A stretch of 64,000 bases of DNA from Streptomyces sp. G-G2 (GCF_030063135.1 NZ_JASISO010000033.1:34474-98473); one strand, 5' to 3'; positions 8,315 through 17,205 are shown, numbered from the stretch's first letter. Program-made: numbers and translations. The notes: generated by a model from the sequence alone, not told the origin.

Positions 8315-9600
8315 TTGTTGATCGGCTCCAGCACTTCACGGCCACCCAGGTAGGGACGGAGGACCGGAGGCACCCGCACCGTGCCGTCGGCCTGCTGGTG
8401 GTTCTCCAGGATCGCCACGATCGTGCGGGGTACGGCGCACAGGGTGCCGTTCAGCGTGGACAGCGGCCGCATGACCTTCTTGCCGTCCTTGGTCTCCCGC
8501 ATGCGCACCGACAGGCGGCGGGCCTGGAACCCGTCGCAGTTCGAGGCGGAGGTCAGCTCGCGGTACTTGCCCTGGGTCGGGATCCAGGCTTCGCAGTCGA
8601 ACTTGCGGGAGGCCGAGGAGCCGAGGTCGCCGGTGGCGACGTCGATCACCTGGAACGGCAGCTCCAGGCCGGTGAGCCACTGCTTCTCCCACTCCAGGAG
8701 GCGCTGGTGCTCGGCTTCGGCCTCCTCCGGAGCGACGTACGAGAACATCTCGACCTTGTCGAACTGGTGCACGCGGAAGATGCCGCGGGTGTCCTTGCCG
8801 TAGGTACCGGCCTCACGGCGGAAGCACGGCGAGAACCCGGCGTAGCGCAGCGGCAGCTGGTCCGCCTCCAGGATCTCGTCCATGTGGTATGCGGCGAGGG
8901 GCACCTCGGAGGTGCCGACGAGGTAGTAGTCGTCCTTCTCCAGGTGGTACACGTTCTCCGCGGCCTGGCCGAGGAAACCGGTGCCCTCCATGGCGCGCGG
9001 GCGGACCAGCGCGGGGGTGAGCATCGGGATGAACCCGGCCTCGCCCGCCTGCGCGATCGCCGCGTTCACCAGCGCGAGTTCCAGCAGGGCGCCGACGCCG
9101 GTGAGGTAGTAGAAGCGCGAACCGGAGACCTTCGCGCCGCGCTCGACGTCGATGGCGCCGAGGGACTCGCCGAGTTCCAGGTGGTCCTTCGGCTCGAAGC
9201 CCTCGGCGGCGAAGTCGCGGATCGTGCCGTGGGTCTCCAGGACGGTGAAGTCCTCTTCCCCGCCGACCGGTACGTCCGGGTGCACGATGTTGCCGAGCTG
9301 GAGCAGCAGCCGCTTGGCGGTCTCGTCCGCCTCGTTCTGCTCGGCCTCGGCGGCCTTCACATCCGTCTTCAGCTGCTCGGCCTTCTTCAGCAGCTCGGCG
9401 CGCTCTTCGGGAGAGGCCTTGGGGATCAGCTTGCCCAGGGACTTCTGCTCATTGCGCAGCTCGTCGAATCGGGAGCCGGAGGACCTACGGCGCTCGTCGG
9501 CGGAGAGCAGTGCGTCGACGAGGTCGACGTCCTCTCCACGGGCGCGCTGCGAGGCGCGGACACGGTCAGGGTCTTCACGGAGCAGCCGAAGGTCAATCAC
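8311..9600 (-). CDS. serS: Seryl-tRNA synthetase
   Basis: The 429-residue protein has full SerRS architecture. An N-terminal antiparallel coiled coil (about residues 30-100, rich in Glu/Lys/Ala) grips the long variable arm of tRNA-Ser. The class II catalytic core follows, with 'TSEVPLAAYH', motif 2 'FRREAGTYGKDTRG' and motif 3 'PYLGG' near the end. It charges tRNA-Ser in the cytoplasm. The start is GTG (VIDLRLLRED). Three tRNA-Ser genes for different codons also lie in this window. The upstream spacer holds a plausible promoter and, farther off, a DnaA-box cluster. Confidence 0.98.
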   Translation of the reverse strand: MIDLRLLREDPDRVRASQRARGEDVDLVDALLSADERRRSSGSRFDELRNEQKSLGKLIPKASPEERAELLKKAEQLKTDVKAAEAEQNEADETAKRLLLQLGNIVHPDVPVGGEEDFTVLETHGTIRDFAAEGFEPKDHLELGESLGAIDVERGAKVSGSRFYYLTGVGALLELALVNAAIAQAGEAGFIPMLTPALVRPRAMEGTGFLGQAAENVYHLEKDDYYLVGTSEVPLAAYHMDEILEADQLPLRYAGFSPCFRREAGTYGKDTRGIFRVHQFDKVEMFSYVAPEEAEAEHQRLLEWEKQWLTGLELPFQVIDVATGDLGSSASRKFDCEAWIPTQGKYRELTSASNCDGFQARRLSVRMRETKDGKKVMRPLSTLNGTLCAVPRTIVAILENHQQADGTVRVPPVLRPYLGGREVLEPINK

Positions 9601-9638
9601 CCCACCAGGCTACCGGGCTGGGTTCCGGCCCTCGAACC

Positions 9639-9668
9639 GATATAACGCTGCGTGTCGCTATGTCCCAA
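9639..9668 (-). promoter_or_regulatory. Candidate serS promoter
   Basis: On the minus strand TTGGGA (-35) is followed after 18 bp by TATATC (-10), ending about 38 bp before the serS GTG. The short leader leaves little room for an attenuator. The call rests on consensus similarity only. Confidence 0.4.
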
Positions 9669-9837
9669 TTGCCGCGAATGGAAAACTACGCGGGCGTGGC
9701 CGGAACTGGTCCTTCCGGTCGGGCCGGTCCGGGCCCGACCGGGAGTCGATCCAGCGGCGATAAGCGTGTCTGAATCCCGGAAAAGGGGCACATCGTCCGG
9801 CGCGGGACGGCGGGCTGAGCAGCGGTGAAGCGCTCCT

Positions 9838-10147
9838 TTGTCCACAGGAATTGGGATCCTGGCGGGCTTATCCACAGGCTGTGCGTCGTATCTGTGGACA
9901 CGAAAAGAGATCATTACCGAGCGCTTCGAGGGCGGAGCGTTTCAGGGTTCAAACCGCCCTCACACACTCATTCGGGTGGGAATGACTCGCCCCAAAGAGT
10001 TGATCAGCGATACAGGGGTGACGCCGTTCACCTTCCGCTCCCCAGCGCGAAACCTGGGTCGCCCGACCGATTTGTCGACCTTGTCGTGCCGCACTGTCGA
10101 CTTGTCCCCAGGTCTCCACGGCTGCCTGTGGATAACTATGTGGATAG
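9838..10147. promoter_or_regulatory. Cluster of DnaA boxes in the serS-pheA spacer
   Basis: Six DnaA-box-like 9-mers fall in 310 bp. On the plus strand: TTGTCCACA at 9838, TTATCCACA at 9868 and TTGTCCCCA at 10102. On the minus strand: GTGTCCACA (9893-9901), TTATCCACA (10127-10135) and CTATCCACA (10139-10147). Three are perfect Streptomyces or E. coli-type boxes; the others differ at one base. The spacer from 9601 to 10181 has no convincing gene. It is also too small and box-poor for a Streptomyces oriC, so initiator titration (datA-like) or DnaA-dependent regulation is more likely. Confidence 0.75.
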
Positions 10148-10181
10148 TGGGCGCCGCCCCGGGGCCGTGGCCGGACCAGCG

Positions 10182-11117
10182 CTAGGCCCGGCCGTCCAGG
10201 CAGCGGGTCAGCCAGTCGGAAGCGGCTGTGAAATCGCCATCGGAGGTGCCCGGCCGGGGGGCGCGAATCTCACTCAGAGCGACGCCCGCCCGCGGATAGG
10301 AACCGAGGAAGCGGACCTGCGGGCAGGTGCGCTTCAGCCCCATCAGGGCCTCGCTGACCCGGCGGTCGGAAATGTGGCCTTCGGCGTCCACCGCGAAGCA
10401 GTAGTTGCCGATGCCCTCGCCCGTGGGCCGGGACTGGATGAGCATCAGGTTGACCCCGCGCACGGCGAACTCCTGGAGGAGTTCGAGGAGGGCACCGGGG
10501 TGGTCCTCGCCGAGCCACAGCACCACGGAGGTCTTGTCGGCGCCGGTGGGAGCGGCGGGCCGGGCCGGGCGGCCGACCAGCACGAAACGGGTCTCCGCGT
10601 TCTCCGCGTCATGGATCTCGGTGACCAGCGGCACCAGCCCGTAGGTGGCGGCCGCGAACTCACCCGCGAAGGCGGCGTCGTAGCGGCCCTCCTGCACGAG
10701 CCGGGCGCCGTCCGCGTTGGAGGCGGCCGATTCCCACACCGCGTCGGGCAGGTTGGCGCGCAGCCAGTTGCGGACCTGCGGCTGGGCGACCGGGTGCCCG
10801 GTGACGGTCTTGACGTCCGAGAGCTTGGTCCCGGGCCGTACGAGCAGCGCGAACGCGATGGGCAGCAGCACCTCGCGGTAGATCATCAACGGCTCGCCGG
10901 AGGACAGCTCGTCCAGGGTGGCGGTGACCCCGCCCTCCACCGAGTTCTCGATCGGCACCAGTGCCGCCGCCGCCTCCCCGCTCCGTACGGCGTCGAGTGC
11001 CGCCGGAACCGACACCATGGGAACGAGTTCCCGGGTCGCGGCTTCCGGCAGCGTGCGGAGGGCGGCTTCGGTGAAGGTGCCCTCGGGACCGAGATAGGTG
11101 AAGCGAGTGGCCGACAT
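10182..11117 (-). CDS. pheA: Prephenate dehydratase
   Basis: The 311-residue enzyme converts prephenate to phenylpyruvate in phenylalanine synthesis. The dehydratase domain spans about residues 4-185, beginning 'YLGPEGTFTEAAL' and including the hallmark Thr-Arg-Phe in 'AENAETRFVL'. A C-terminal ACT domain follows, with 'ALLELLQEFAVRGVNL' and the ESRP-like 'IQSRPTGEG', which implies feedback control by phenylalanine. There is no fused chorismate mutase, as usual in actinobacteria. The start is ATG. It stands alone between the DnaA-box spacer and the copper operon. Confidence 0.97.
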   Translation of the reverse strand: MSATRFTYLGPEGTFTEAALRTLPEAATRELVPMVSVPAALDAVRSGEAAAALVPIENSVEGGVTATLDELSSGEPLMIYREVLLPIAFALLVRPGTKLSDVKTVTGHPVAQPQVRNWLRANLPDAVWESAASNADGARLVQEGRYDAAFAGEFAAATYGLVPLVTEIHDAENAETRFVLVGRPARPAAPTGADKTSVVLWLGEDHPGALLELLQEFAVRGVNLMLIQSRPTGEGIGNYCFAVDAEGHISDRRVSEALMGLKRTCPQVRFLGSYPRAGVALSEIRAPRPGTSDGDFTAASDWLTRCLDGRA

Positions 11118-11159
11118 GTGATCAGCCTAATGCCGCTGCCCCGTGCCCCGAAGGGCTGT

Positions 11160-12431
11160 TCATCCTTCGAGCAGCGGCTGTCCCACGTACTCCTCGGTGC
11201 GCGGTCCGCGCGGCACGGCGTACAGCCCGCTCGTCTCGTGACGGATGAAGGCGGACAGGGCGTCACCGCGGTCGAGCTTGCGCTGGACGGGGACGAATCC
11301 GCGCAGTGGGTCGGCCTGCCAGCAGATGAACAGGAGACCGGCGTCGGGGACGCCGTCGGGTCCGATCCCGTCGTGGAAGGAGAAGGGACGGCGCAGCATG
11401 GCGGCTCCGCCGTTCTGCGCGGGGGCGGAGATCCGGGCGTGAGCGTTGGAGGGGATGACCGGCTTCCCGTCGGCGCCGAACGCGTCGAGGTCGAGCTTCG
11501 TGGTCTCGGTCCCGCCGCTCAGGGGCGCCCCGCCGGCCTTCTTGCGGCCGATGACCTGCTCCTGCTTGGCGAGGGGCTGCTTGTCCCAGTCGTCGAGCAG
11601 CATCCGGATGCGCCGGACGACCGCGTACGAGCCCCCGGCCATCCACGCGTGCTCGGCGGGCCCGGGTCCGCCGTCGGGAACGAAGATCCGCTTGTCGAAG
11701 TCGGCTTCGGTGGGCTTGGGGTTGTTGGTGCCGTCGACCTGGCCCATCAGATTGCGGGCCGTCATCGGGGTGGCCGTGGCCCCCGGGGTCCGGTTGAAGC
11801 CGTTCATCTGCCAGCGCACGCGGGCGGCCTCCCCGGCCTCCTTCTGCAGGGTGCGCAGCGCGTGGAAGGCGACCAGTCCGTCGTTGGCGCCGATCTGGAC
11901 CCACAGGTCGCCGTTTCCGCGCTGCGGGTCGAGCCGGTCGGCGGAGAACTCCGGCAGCGGGTCGAGCGCGTCGGGCCGCCGGGCGGTGAGCCCCGTGCGG
12001 TCGAAGAAGGAATGACCGAAGCCGAAGGTGACGGTGAGCGAGCACGGTCCGGAGTCCAGGGCGATCCCGGAGTCGGCGGCCCCCGCGGCTTCACCGGCCA
12101 TCAGCCGACGGGCGCTGTCGGACCAGCGCCGCATCAGGGCGACGGCCTCCTTCAAGCCCGCGCCGGGGGCGAGGTCGAAGGCCATGACATGGCCCTTGGC
12201 CTGGAGGGGCGTGGTGATGCCCGCCTGGTGCCCGGCGTGGAACTCGACCGCGGTGGAGCCGAGGGCGGCCGGAGATCCGGGTGCGCCGCCGCTCCCGTCC
12301 GATCCGGCGATCGCGGAATGGACCAGGGCGCCGCCGGTGGCGCCGAGGGCGAGCCCGGCGGCGCCAGCGGCACCTACGGTGCCCAGCAGTCGGCGCCGGG
12401 AGATCTCGATGTCGGGGTTGCTGTCGGTCAC
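11160..12431 (-). CDS. dtpA: Tat-exported DyP-type haem peroxidase (DtpA-like)
   Basis: This 423-residue protein begins with a twin-arginine signal ('SRRRLLGTVGAAGAAGLAL', residues 11-29), so it is folded with haem before export. The DyP signature appears as 'GQVDGTNNP', with the distal Asp. 'HAWMAGGSYAVVRRIRM' and 'AHARISAP' match conserved haem-pocket regions, the latter a likely source of the proximal His. In S. lividans the DyP peroxidase DtpA is a Tat substrate needed for maturation of the copper oxidase GlxA; this neighbourhood suggests orthology. I chose the GTG before TDSNPD, 5 bp after the CopC-CopD stop; the open frame continues upstream but only inside that gene. Confidence 0.88.
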   Translation of the reverse strand: MTDSNPDIEISRRRLLGTVGAAGAAGLALGATGGALVHSAIAGSDGSGGAPGSPAALGSTAVEFHAGHQAGITTPLQAKGHVMAFDLAPGAGLKEAVALMRRWSDSARRLMAGEAAGAADSGIALDSGPCSLTVTFGFGHSFFDRTGLTARRPDALDPLPEFSADRLDPQRGNGDLWVQIGANDGLVAFHALRTLQKEAGEAARVRWQMNGFNRTPGATATPMTARNLMGQVDGTNNPKPTEADFDKRIFVPDGGPGPAEHAWMAGGSYAVVRRIRMLLDDWDKQPLAKQEQVIGRKKAGGAPLSGGTETTKLDLDAFGADGKPVIPSNAHARISAPAQNGGAAMLRRPFSFHDGIGPDGVPDAGLLFICWQADPLRGFVPVQRKLDRGDALSAFIRHETSGLYAVPRGPRTEEYVGQPLLEG

Positions 12432-12436
12432 GCTGT

Positions 12437-14371
12437 TCAGCCGATCTTGACGGTCTTCTGGACGGTCGTCTGGTCGATGTCGGAGGTCCGCACGCTCACG
12501 TCGATGCGCCATTCGCCCGACAGTGGCAGCTGGACGCCGGAAGCGCTCCAGTGTCCCGGGGCGGCGTGATCGGGGGCGAGCGGCAAGGGCCCGATGTCCT
12601 TGGCGGGGAGGGTGAAGGCGACCTTCACCTCGGGGATGTCGAAGGGCTGCCCGTCCGGGGAGTCCACCCAGACATGGAGGGTGTTGGCGCCCACCCGGCC
12701 CGGGTCGAGTCCGATCCGGACCGTGCCCTTGCCGTTCGGGCCGCCGGTGTCGAACGGCAGGGTGATCTTGACGGCCCGGTTCGGCACGGCGGTGACCGCG
12801 CGGCCGCTCTCCAGCTCGGCGGCCCGTCCCGGTTCCGTGCCGGTCAGCAGGGTGGCGACGGCGAGCAGGACGACGGCGACCCCGGCCTCGGCGAGGACGG
12901 AGCGACGCAGTCCCGCCCGGTCGGGATCGGCGTCCCGCACTCGCTGTTCGCGGGCGCTCTCCCGGGCGGCCCGCTGCCGGGCGAGCTGGGCGGCCCGCTT
13001 GGCACTCGGGGGGACGGTGACGGCAGCTTCTGTTTCACGTGAAACATCGCGTTGAGCGACGACGGGCGCGGTCCGCGCCACCGTGCTCTCGGCCAGCCGG
13101 CCGGTCCACTTCCGGGAGACCGAGGCGATCGCGATCAGCACGGCGACCAGGCCCACCTTGACGAGCAGGTACCGCCCGTACTCCGTCCCGGTCAGCGCGG
13201 ACCAGCTGCCGAGCTGGCGCCACGACTGGAAGACCCCAGTGGCGGTGAGGGCGAGGACGCTGACGAAGGCGACTCGGGAGAACCGCCGGATCGCCTCGCG
13301 TTCGATGTCCGGGACCTTGTGCAGAGCGACCAGCAGCGCGGCCAGCCCGCCGAGCCAGGTGGCGACGGCCAGCAGGTGGACGATGTCGACCGGCATGGCG
13401 ATGCCCGGCTGGATCCCGGTGGAGGCGTGCTCGGACAGCGACCAGGTCGCCGCGATGCCCGCAGAGACCACCGCGCCGCCGATGGCGAGTCCGAAGGTCA
13501 GGTCACTGGTGTCCTTGGCCTCCTCCTCGCTTCCGTCGCCGCCGCGCACCTTGCGGGCGAAAGCGCCGAAGAGCACTGCCATGAAGAGGGCGACGGCGCC
13601 CAGCAGGAGCAGGCGGGAGACCAGGGAGGCGCCGGTCTTCGTCGCCAGGACGGCTTTGAGCCCGCTGAGGTCGAAGACGTCGGAGAAGTTGCCCGACCCG
13701 GTGTAGGCGTTGCGCAGCACCAGCATGGCGAGGGTGGCCGCGGTCAGCGTGACCCAGGCACGCAGGACGAGCTTCTGCAGGGGCCGCTCGCCGGCGCCTC
13801 GGCGCCAGCACCCCAGGATGAAGGCGGCGCCGCCGACGAGCACGGTGAAACCGCCGTACGCGGCGTAGCGCGCGATGTTGTAGGCGATGCCCACGGGCCC
13901 GCCACCCGCCACCTGGGAGGGCAGCGAGACATTGGTCGCCGAGGGGGCGCCGATGGAGAAGGTGAAGGCACCGGAGACCGGGTGGCTGTCGGCCGAGACC
14001 GCCTGCCAGGCCACCGTGTACGTGCCGTTGGGCAGCCCGGTGTGCAGCGCGGTGCCGTAGCGGATGGTGGAGCCGCTGCACATGTCGCGCAGCTCTCCCG
14101 TGTCGACCCGCTTCCCCTGGGGGTCCATGACCCGGATGGAGTCGCCGTTCAGGGCGACGGCTTCGGAGAAGGAGAGGGTGACCTGGGCGGGAGCCGTGGC
14201 GACCACCGCCCCGTCCTTGGGGTCGCTCGCGGTGAGCGCGGCATGTGCCGCGGCCGGACCGGCCGCGGTGAACAGGGCCGCGACCAGGGCCGCGAGGACC
14301 AGCAGGAGCCGCGGCAGCGATGCCGTCGCGGCCGTGCGGGCCGTGGAGGGGGCGGGGGCGGTGGCCGTCAT
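12437..14371 (-). CDS. CopC-CopD-YtkA copper transport fusion
   Basis: The 644-residue membrane protein has three parts. A cleavable signal (about 1-42) is followed by a CopC domain starting 'AHAALTASDPKDGAVV', whose first His is the usual copper ligand. A CopD-like block of about eight helices spans roughly residues 165-430. After a charged linker and another helix, the C-terminus resembles YtkA/FixH ('NTLHVWVDSPDGQPFDIP'). The YcnJ-like layout suggests copper uptake or delivery across the membrane. A perfect parS lies inside and encodes VSRET in the cytoplasmic linker. It sits between the copper chaperone genes and the DyP peroxidase in one operon. Confidence 0.9.
   Translation of the reverse strand: MTATAPAPSTARTAATASLPRLLLVLAALVAALFTAAGPAAAHAALTASDPKDGAVVATAPAQVTLSFSEAVALNGDSIRVMDPQGKRVDTGELRDMCSGSTIRYGTALHTGLPNGTYTVAWQAVSADSHPVSGAFTFSIGAPSATNVSLPSQVAGGGPVGIAYNIARYAAYGGFTVLVGGAAFILGCWRRGAGERPLQKLVLRAWVTLTAATLAMLVLRNAYTGSGNFSDVFDLSGLKAVLATKTGASLVSRLLLLGAVALFMAVLFGAFARKVRGGDGSEEEAKDTSDLTFGLAIGGAVVSAGIAATWSLSEHASTGIQPGIAMPVDIVHLLAVATWLGGLAALLVALHKVPDIEREAIRRFSRVAFVSVLALTATGVFQSWRQLGSWSALTGTEYGRYLLVKVGLVAVLIAIASVSRKWTGRLAESTVARTAPVVAQRDVSRETEAAVTVPPSAKRAAQLARQRAARESAREQRVRDADPDRAGLRRSVLAEAGVAVVLLAVATLLTGTEPGRAAELESGRAVTAVPNRAVKITLPFDTGGPNGKGTVRIGLDPGRVGANTLHVWVDSPDGQPFDIPEVKVAFTLPAKDIGPLPLAPDHAAPGHWSASGVQLPLSGEWRIDVSVRTSDIDQTTVQKTVKIG
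13031..13046. promoter_or_regulatory. parS site, copy 2 (intragenic)
   Basis: A perfect 16-bp TGTTTCACGTGAAACA within the CopC-CopD gene, read as VSRET in a charged, presumably disordered cytoplasmic linker between membrane segments. Confidence 0.95.
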
Positions 14372-14393
14372 GGCGTGTCAGTACCTCGGTCCG

Positions 14394-14867
14394 TCAGCGG
14401 GCGTTCTGCGGGTTGTACGTGCGTTCCTTCACGTCCAGCTCGACCTTGACGGGCTCGGCCTTCTCGAAGCGCAGCTCGACGGTGACCTTGTCGCCGACCT
14501 TCGGCTGGTTCTTCAGCCCCATGAACATGACGTGGTCGCCGCCGCGTGCCAGCTTCAGCTCGCCGTTGGCCGGTACGTCCAGAGCCTGGACCTGCTGCAT
14601 CTTCTGGTCTTTGGTCTGGTGGATCGTCACGTCGCCGGAGAGTGCGCTCGTGACGGCGGTGAGCTTGTCCGCCGTCTTGGACGCGTTCTTGATGACCATG
14701 AAGGCGCCGGCCATCTTGTCGTTGACCGGTTCGGGCATGTAGCCGCCGCTGACGGACAGCTGGGGCTTGCCGTCGTCCGGGCCGGAGTCCGAGGAGCAGC
14801 CGGATATGGCGAGCGCTGCCGTCAGGGAGAGAGCGGCGGCGAGGGTGCGGGTGGTGCGGCGGTTCAC
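14394..14867 (-). CDS. ecuC: PCuAC-family copper chaperone lipoprotein (ECuC-like)
   Basis: The 157-residue protein starts at a GTG that overlaps the sco stop (GTGA). The signal ends in a lipobox 'LAISGC', so it is probably anchored on the outer face of the membrane. The domain carries the copper motif H-x6-M ... H-x-M: 'IHQTKDQKMQ' followed by 'GGDHVMFMGL'. PCuAC proteins hold Cu(I) and pass it to Sco1 or directly to the oxidase CuA site; the S. lividans counterpart is called ECuC. It lies between sco and the CopC-CopD gene. The symbol is assigned by similarity and context. Confidence 0.88.
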   Translation of the reverse strand: MNRRTTRTLAAALSLTAALAISGCSSDSGPDDGKPQLSVSGGYMPEPVNDKMAGAFMVIKNASKTADKLTAVTSALSGDVTIHQTKDQKMQQVQALDVPANGELKLARGGDHVMFMGLKNQPKVGDKVTVELRFEKAEPVKVELDVKERTYNPQNAR

Positions 14868-15514
14868 GGGTTCTCTCCCTTGATGATCTTCGGCAGATCC
14901 TTGGTGTAGTCCTCGGCGGTGGTCGACTCCCCGTAGAGGACGTAGCCCTCGTCGGTCTTCGGGGAGAAGGCGATGACCTGCGCGCCGTGCATGGAGACGA
15001 CGCTGCCGTCGGCCTCCTTCTTGGCGGCCTCGATGCCGATGCCGAGGGTGCGGGCGCCCGCCTGGATCGTGGCGAAGTCCCCGGTGAGCCCGATGAAAGC
15101 CGGGTCCTGGGCCTTGAGCCACTTGCCGAGGGACTCGGGAGTGTCCCGGTCGGGGTCGGTCGTGACGAAGACGACCTGGAGGTTGTCCTGGTCCGCCTTG
15201 GACAGTGCCTTCCTGGCGACGGCGAGATTGCTCATCGTCAGCGGGCAGACGTCCGGGCAGTTGGTGTAGCCGAAGTAGATGAGCGTCGGCTTGCCCTTGG
15301 TCTGCTCGCGCAGGCTCCACGGCTTGCCGTTGGTGTCCGTGAGCACCAGGTCCGGCTTGTCGAAGGGGCGGTCGAGGACGGTACCGGGCTTGGTGCTGGC
15401 GGGGGCGTTGACCTCCGCGAACGGCTTGCTCTTGCCGGTGTCGCCGCCACAGGCGGTGAGGGCGAGCGAGGCCGCCGCCACGAGGGCGGCGACCGTCACA
15501 CGTGCGATGCGCAT
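14864..15514 (-). CDS. sco: Sco1/SenC copper metallochaperone lipoprotein
   Basis: The 216-residue lipoprotein (lipobox 'LALTACGG') has a thioredoxin-like Sco fold. The copper-binding CxxxC is in 'YTNCPDVCPLTM', and the third ligand His is in 'SMHGAQVIAF'; the conserved 'TTDPDRDTPE' loop is present. It delivers copper to the CuA centre of cytochrome c oxidase. In S. lividans Sco also takes part in GlxA-dependent morphogenesis. It overlaps the PCuAC gene by 4 bp, supporting a shared relay. All metal ligands are intact. Confidence 0.95.
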   Translation of the reverse strand: MRIARVTVAALVAAASLALTACGGDTGKSKPFAEVNAPASTKPGTVLDRPFDKPDLVLTDTNGKPWSLREQTKGKPTLIYFGYTNCPDVCPLTMSNLAVARKALSKADQDNLQVVFVTTDPDRDTPESLGKWLKAQDPAFIGLTGDFATIQAGARTLGIGIEAAKKEADGSVVSMHGAQVIAFSPKTDEGYVLYGESTTAEDYTKDLPKIIKGENP

Positions 15515-15561
15515 GGGGTGTCCCTGGGATCGGGGGTGGTTCGGATGGCTGCGGACGGCGG

Positions 15562-16284
15562 TCAGGACGTACGGCGGCGCGAGGCGACGCCGAAGGCGAC
15601 ACCGCCGAGGCCGACGACGATGCCCGCGATGCCGAGGGCACGCGCGGTGTTGTCGGAGCCGGACGCCGCGGTGTTCTTGGCGCCGTCCTCGTGCTCGGTG
15701 TTCTTGGCCTCGCCCGAATTCTTGTCGGCGTCGTCGTCGTGGTGGTCGTCGGCGGACGCGGCGGCGGTCAGCTTCAGCACGGGCGCCGGGTTCTGCGGCT
15801 CCGCGGCGCCGTCCTTGGCCTCTTCGATCCAGCGGACGACCTCGTTGTTGTCGTACGTCTGGATCGCCTTGAAGACCAGCTTGTCGGTGTCACTGGGCAG
15901 CTGACCGATCGAGAGCGGGAACTGCTGGAACTTGCCGGCCTCGATCTTGCCGCCGGTCCAGGTCACCTTGGTGACGGCCTCGTTGATCTGCTTGCCGTGG
16001 ACCGTGAGCGGCTTGTCGAGCTTGCTCTTCTCGACGCTGACCGTCCAGCCCGGGACGTCCTGCGGCATGACGGACGAGAGCGGGTGGTCGGTCGGGAAGC
16101 TGACCTCGAGCTTGGTGGTCGAGGCGTTGTCACGCTCGTTCGGGACCTTGAAGTTGATGGTCGCGTAGCCGCCCTTGGCGGCCTCGCCCGGCTGGATGCC
16201 CACGTGGGCGAAAGCCGTGCCGGACAGAACGAGGACGCTACCGGCGGCCAGGGCGGCGACGAAGGAGACGCGAGAGGTCTTCAT
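15562..16284 (-). CDS. YcnI-family copper-binding membrane-anchored protein (DUF1775)
   Basis: The 240-residue protein has a signal peptide ending 'GTAFAHVG', leaving an N-terminal His after cleavage as in the YcnI family, where that His helps bind Cu(II). The DUF1775 beta-sandwich fills about residues 27-165 and includes 'PGWTVSVEKSKL'. A low-complexity Asp/His/Glu-rich stretch ('DDHHDDDADKNSGE') may add metal binding. A C-terminal helix with 'RRRTS' anchors it in the membrane. It sits between the upstream membrane protein and sco and probably supplies copper to the chaperones; that route is inferred. Confidence 0.9.
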   Translation of the reverse strand: MKTSRVSFVAALAAGSVLVLSGTAFAHVGIQPGEAAKGGYATINFKVPNERDNASTTKLEVSFPTDHPLSSVMPQDVPGWTVSVEKSKLDKPLTVHGKQINEAVTKVTWTGGKIEAGKFQQFPLSIGQLPSDTDKLVFKAIQTYDNNEVVRWIEEAKDGAAEPQNPAPVLKLTAAASADDHHDDDADKNSGEAKNTEHEDGAKNTAASGSDNTARALGIAGIVVGLGGVAFGVASRRRTS

Positions 16285-16395
16285 GGCAGGAACACTCCAC
16301 GGGAAGCAGGGGTGACGGTGGCTCCGGGCACAGGCGCGCGCGGAGTTCGCGGCACCGGTGCTCCCGTGTGTGTCCTGGGGAGTCGAGGTGCCGCG

Positions 16396-17205
16396 TCAGG
16401 CGGCGAGGGCGAAGGTCACCGGTGGCCCACGCCTGATCACCGTGTGCTGGAGTGCCTCCCGGCCGGGGGCCGCGGCCCGGTCGGGGGTGGTGCGCCGCGC
16501 CCGCGGGGTACGTCCGGGCGCACCCGGAAGTCCGCTGCCCAGGGCGCGTACGAGGGCCAGGGCCGTGCGCAGCGCGCGGACCGGCGCGGCCGGGCCGGAG
16601 CGCCGTGACAGTTCGACGAGCCGGAACAGGGCCGCGTCGCCGCGGCTCAGCAGCCAGCCCGCGGCCAGCGCGGCCAGTACGTGCCCCAGCAGCATCGGCA
16701 GGCTGAACAGACCGCTCGCGGGTTCCGCCGCGGCCTGCGCCATGTGCGCGTGGGCTTCGTGTGCCGGAGCGCTCATCGCGGCCGGGTTCAGCCCCGCGGT
16801 CTCCAGGACCCGCCGGGCATCGGCCGGGCTGAGCGGAACGGAGTTGCCCCCGCAGATCAGCCGGGCGGCGAGGGCCGCGAGCGAGGTGTCGGAGCCCGGC
16901 TGCGCGGAGACGGCCGAGGAGGACGCGGCGGCGCCGTGCTGGCCGAGGCCGAACAGCGCGTGCAGCGCCAACTGCCCCACGGTGAGCCCGGCGGCGAGGC
17001 CGGGCAGGCTGCGGCGTCGGCCCGCGAGCGGGGCGGCGACCGCGAAGACGGCCAGGAAGCCCGCCGCGAGCGTCCACCAGGGCACGGTGGCGCAGGAGGC
17101 CAGGGCGTGTCCGAGGGCGGACAGCACGACACAGACCGCGGTGAACACCGCGGTCCGCAGGAGCCGGAGCCCGGTTCCTGCACGCATCGTGTGGGGGGCA
17201 GTCAT
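16396..17205 (-). CDS. Copper-operon-associated membrane protein of unknown function
   Basis: I do not recognise a named domain in this 269-residue protein. It has about four hydrophobic segments (near residues 15-35, 42-60, 68-88 and 165-185), a middle loop with 'APAHEAHAHMAQ' that could bind metal, and a basic C-terminal tail. It is first in the minus-strand series leading through ycnI, sco, the PCuAC gene and CopC-CopD to the DyP gene, with a 111-bp gap before ycnI. The His/Met loop and position suggest a link to copper handling, but this is inference. The gene is divergent from an RsbW-like ATPase. Confidence 0.75.
   Translation of the reverse strand: MTAPHTMRAGTGLRLLRTAVFTAVCVVLSALGHALASCATVPWWTLAAGFLAVFAVAAPLAGRRRSLPGLAAGLTVGQLALHALFGLGQHGAAASSSAVSAQPGSDTSLAALAARLICGGNSVPLSPADARRVLETAGLNPAAMSAPAHEAHAHMAQAAAEPASGLFSLPMLLGHVLAALAAGWLLSRGDAALFRLVELSRRSGPAAPVRALRTALALVRALGSGLPGAPGRTPRARRTTPDRAAAPGREALQHTVIRRGPPVTFALAA

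Noticed and set aside
9601..9700. T-box or serine riboswitch upstream of serS
   Set aside because: The candidate promoter leaves a leader of about 30 nt, too short for a T-box, and no T-box core sequence is visible.
9601..10181. Could the DnaA-box spacer be oriC itself?
   Set aside because: Streptomyces oriC lies between dnaA and dnaN and holds about 20 boxes; neither gene is here and only six boxes are present.
9838..10185. 115-codon plus-strand frame in the serS-pheA spacer
   Set aside because: Composition and codon bias are not coding-like, it is built on repeated DnaA-box sequence, and no ribosome site precedes it.
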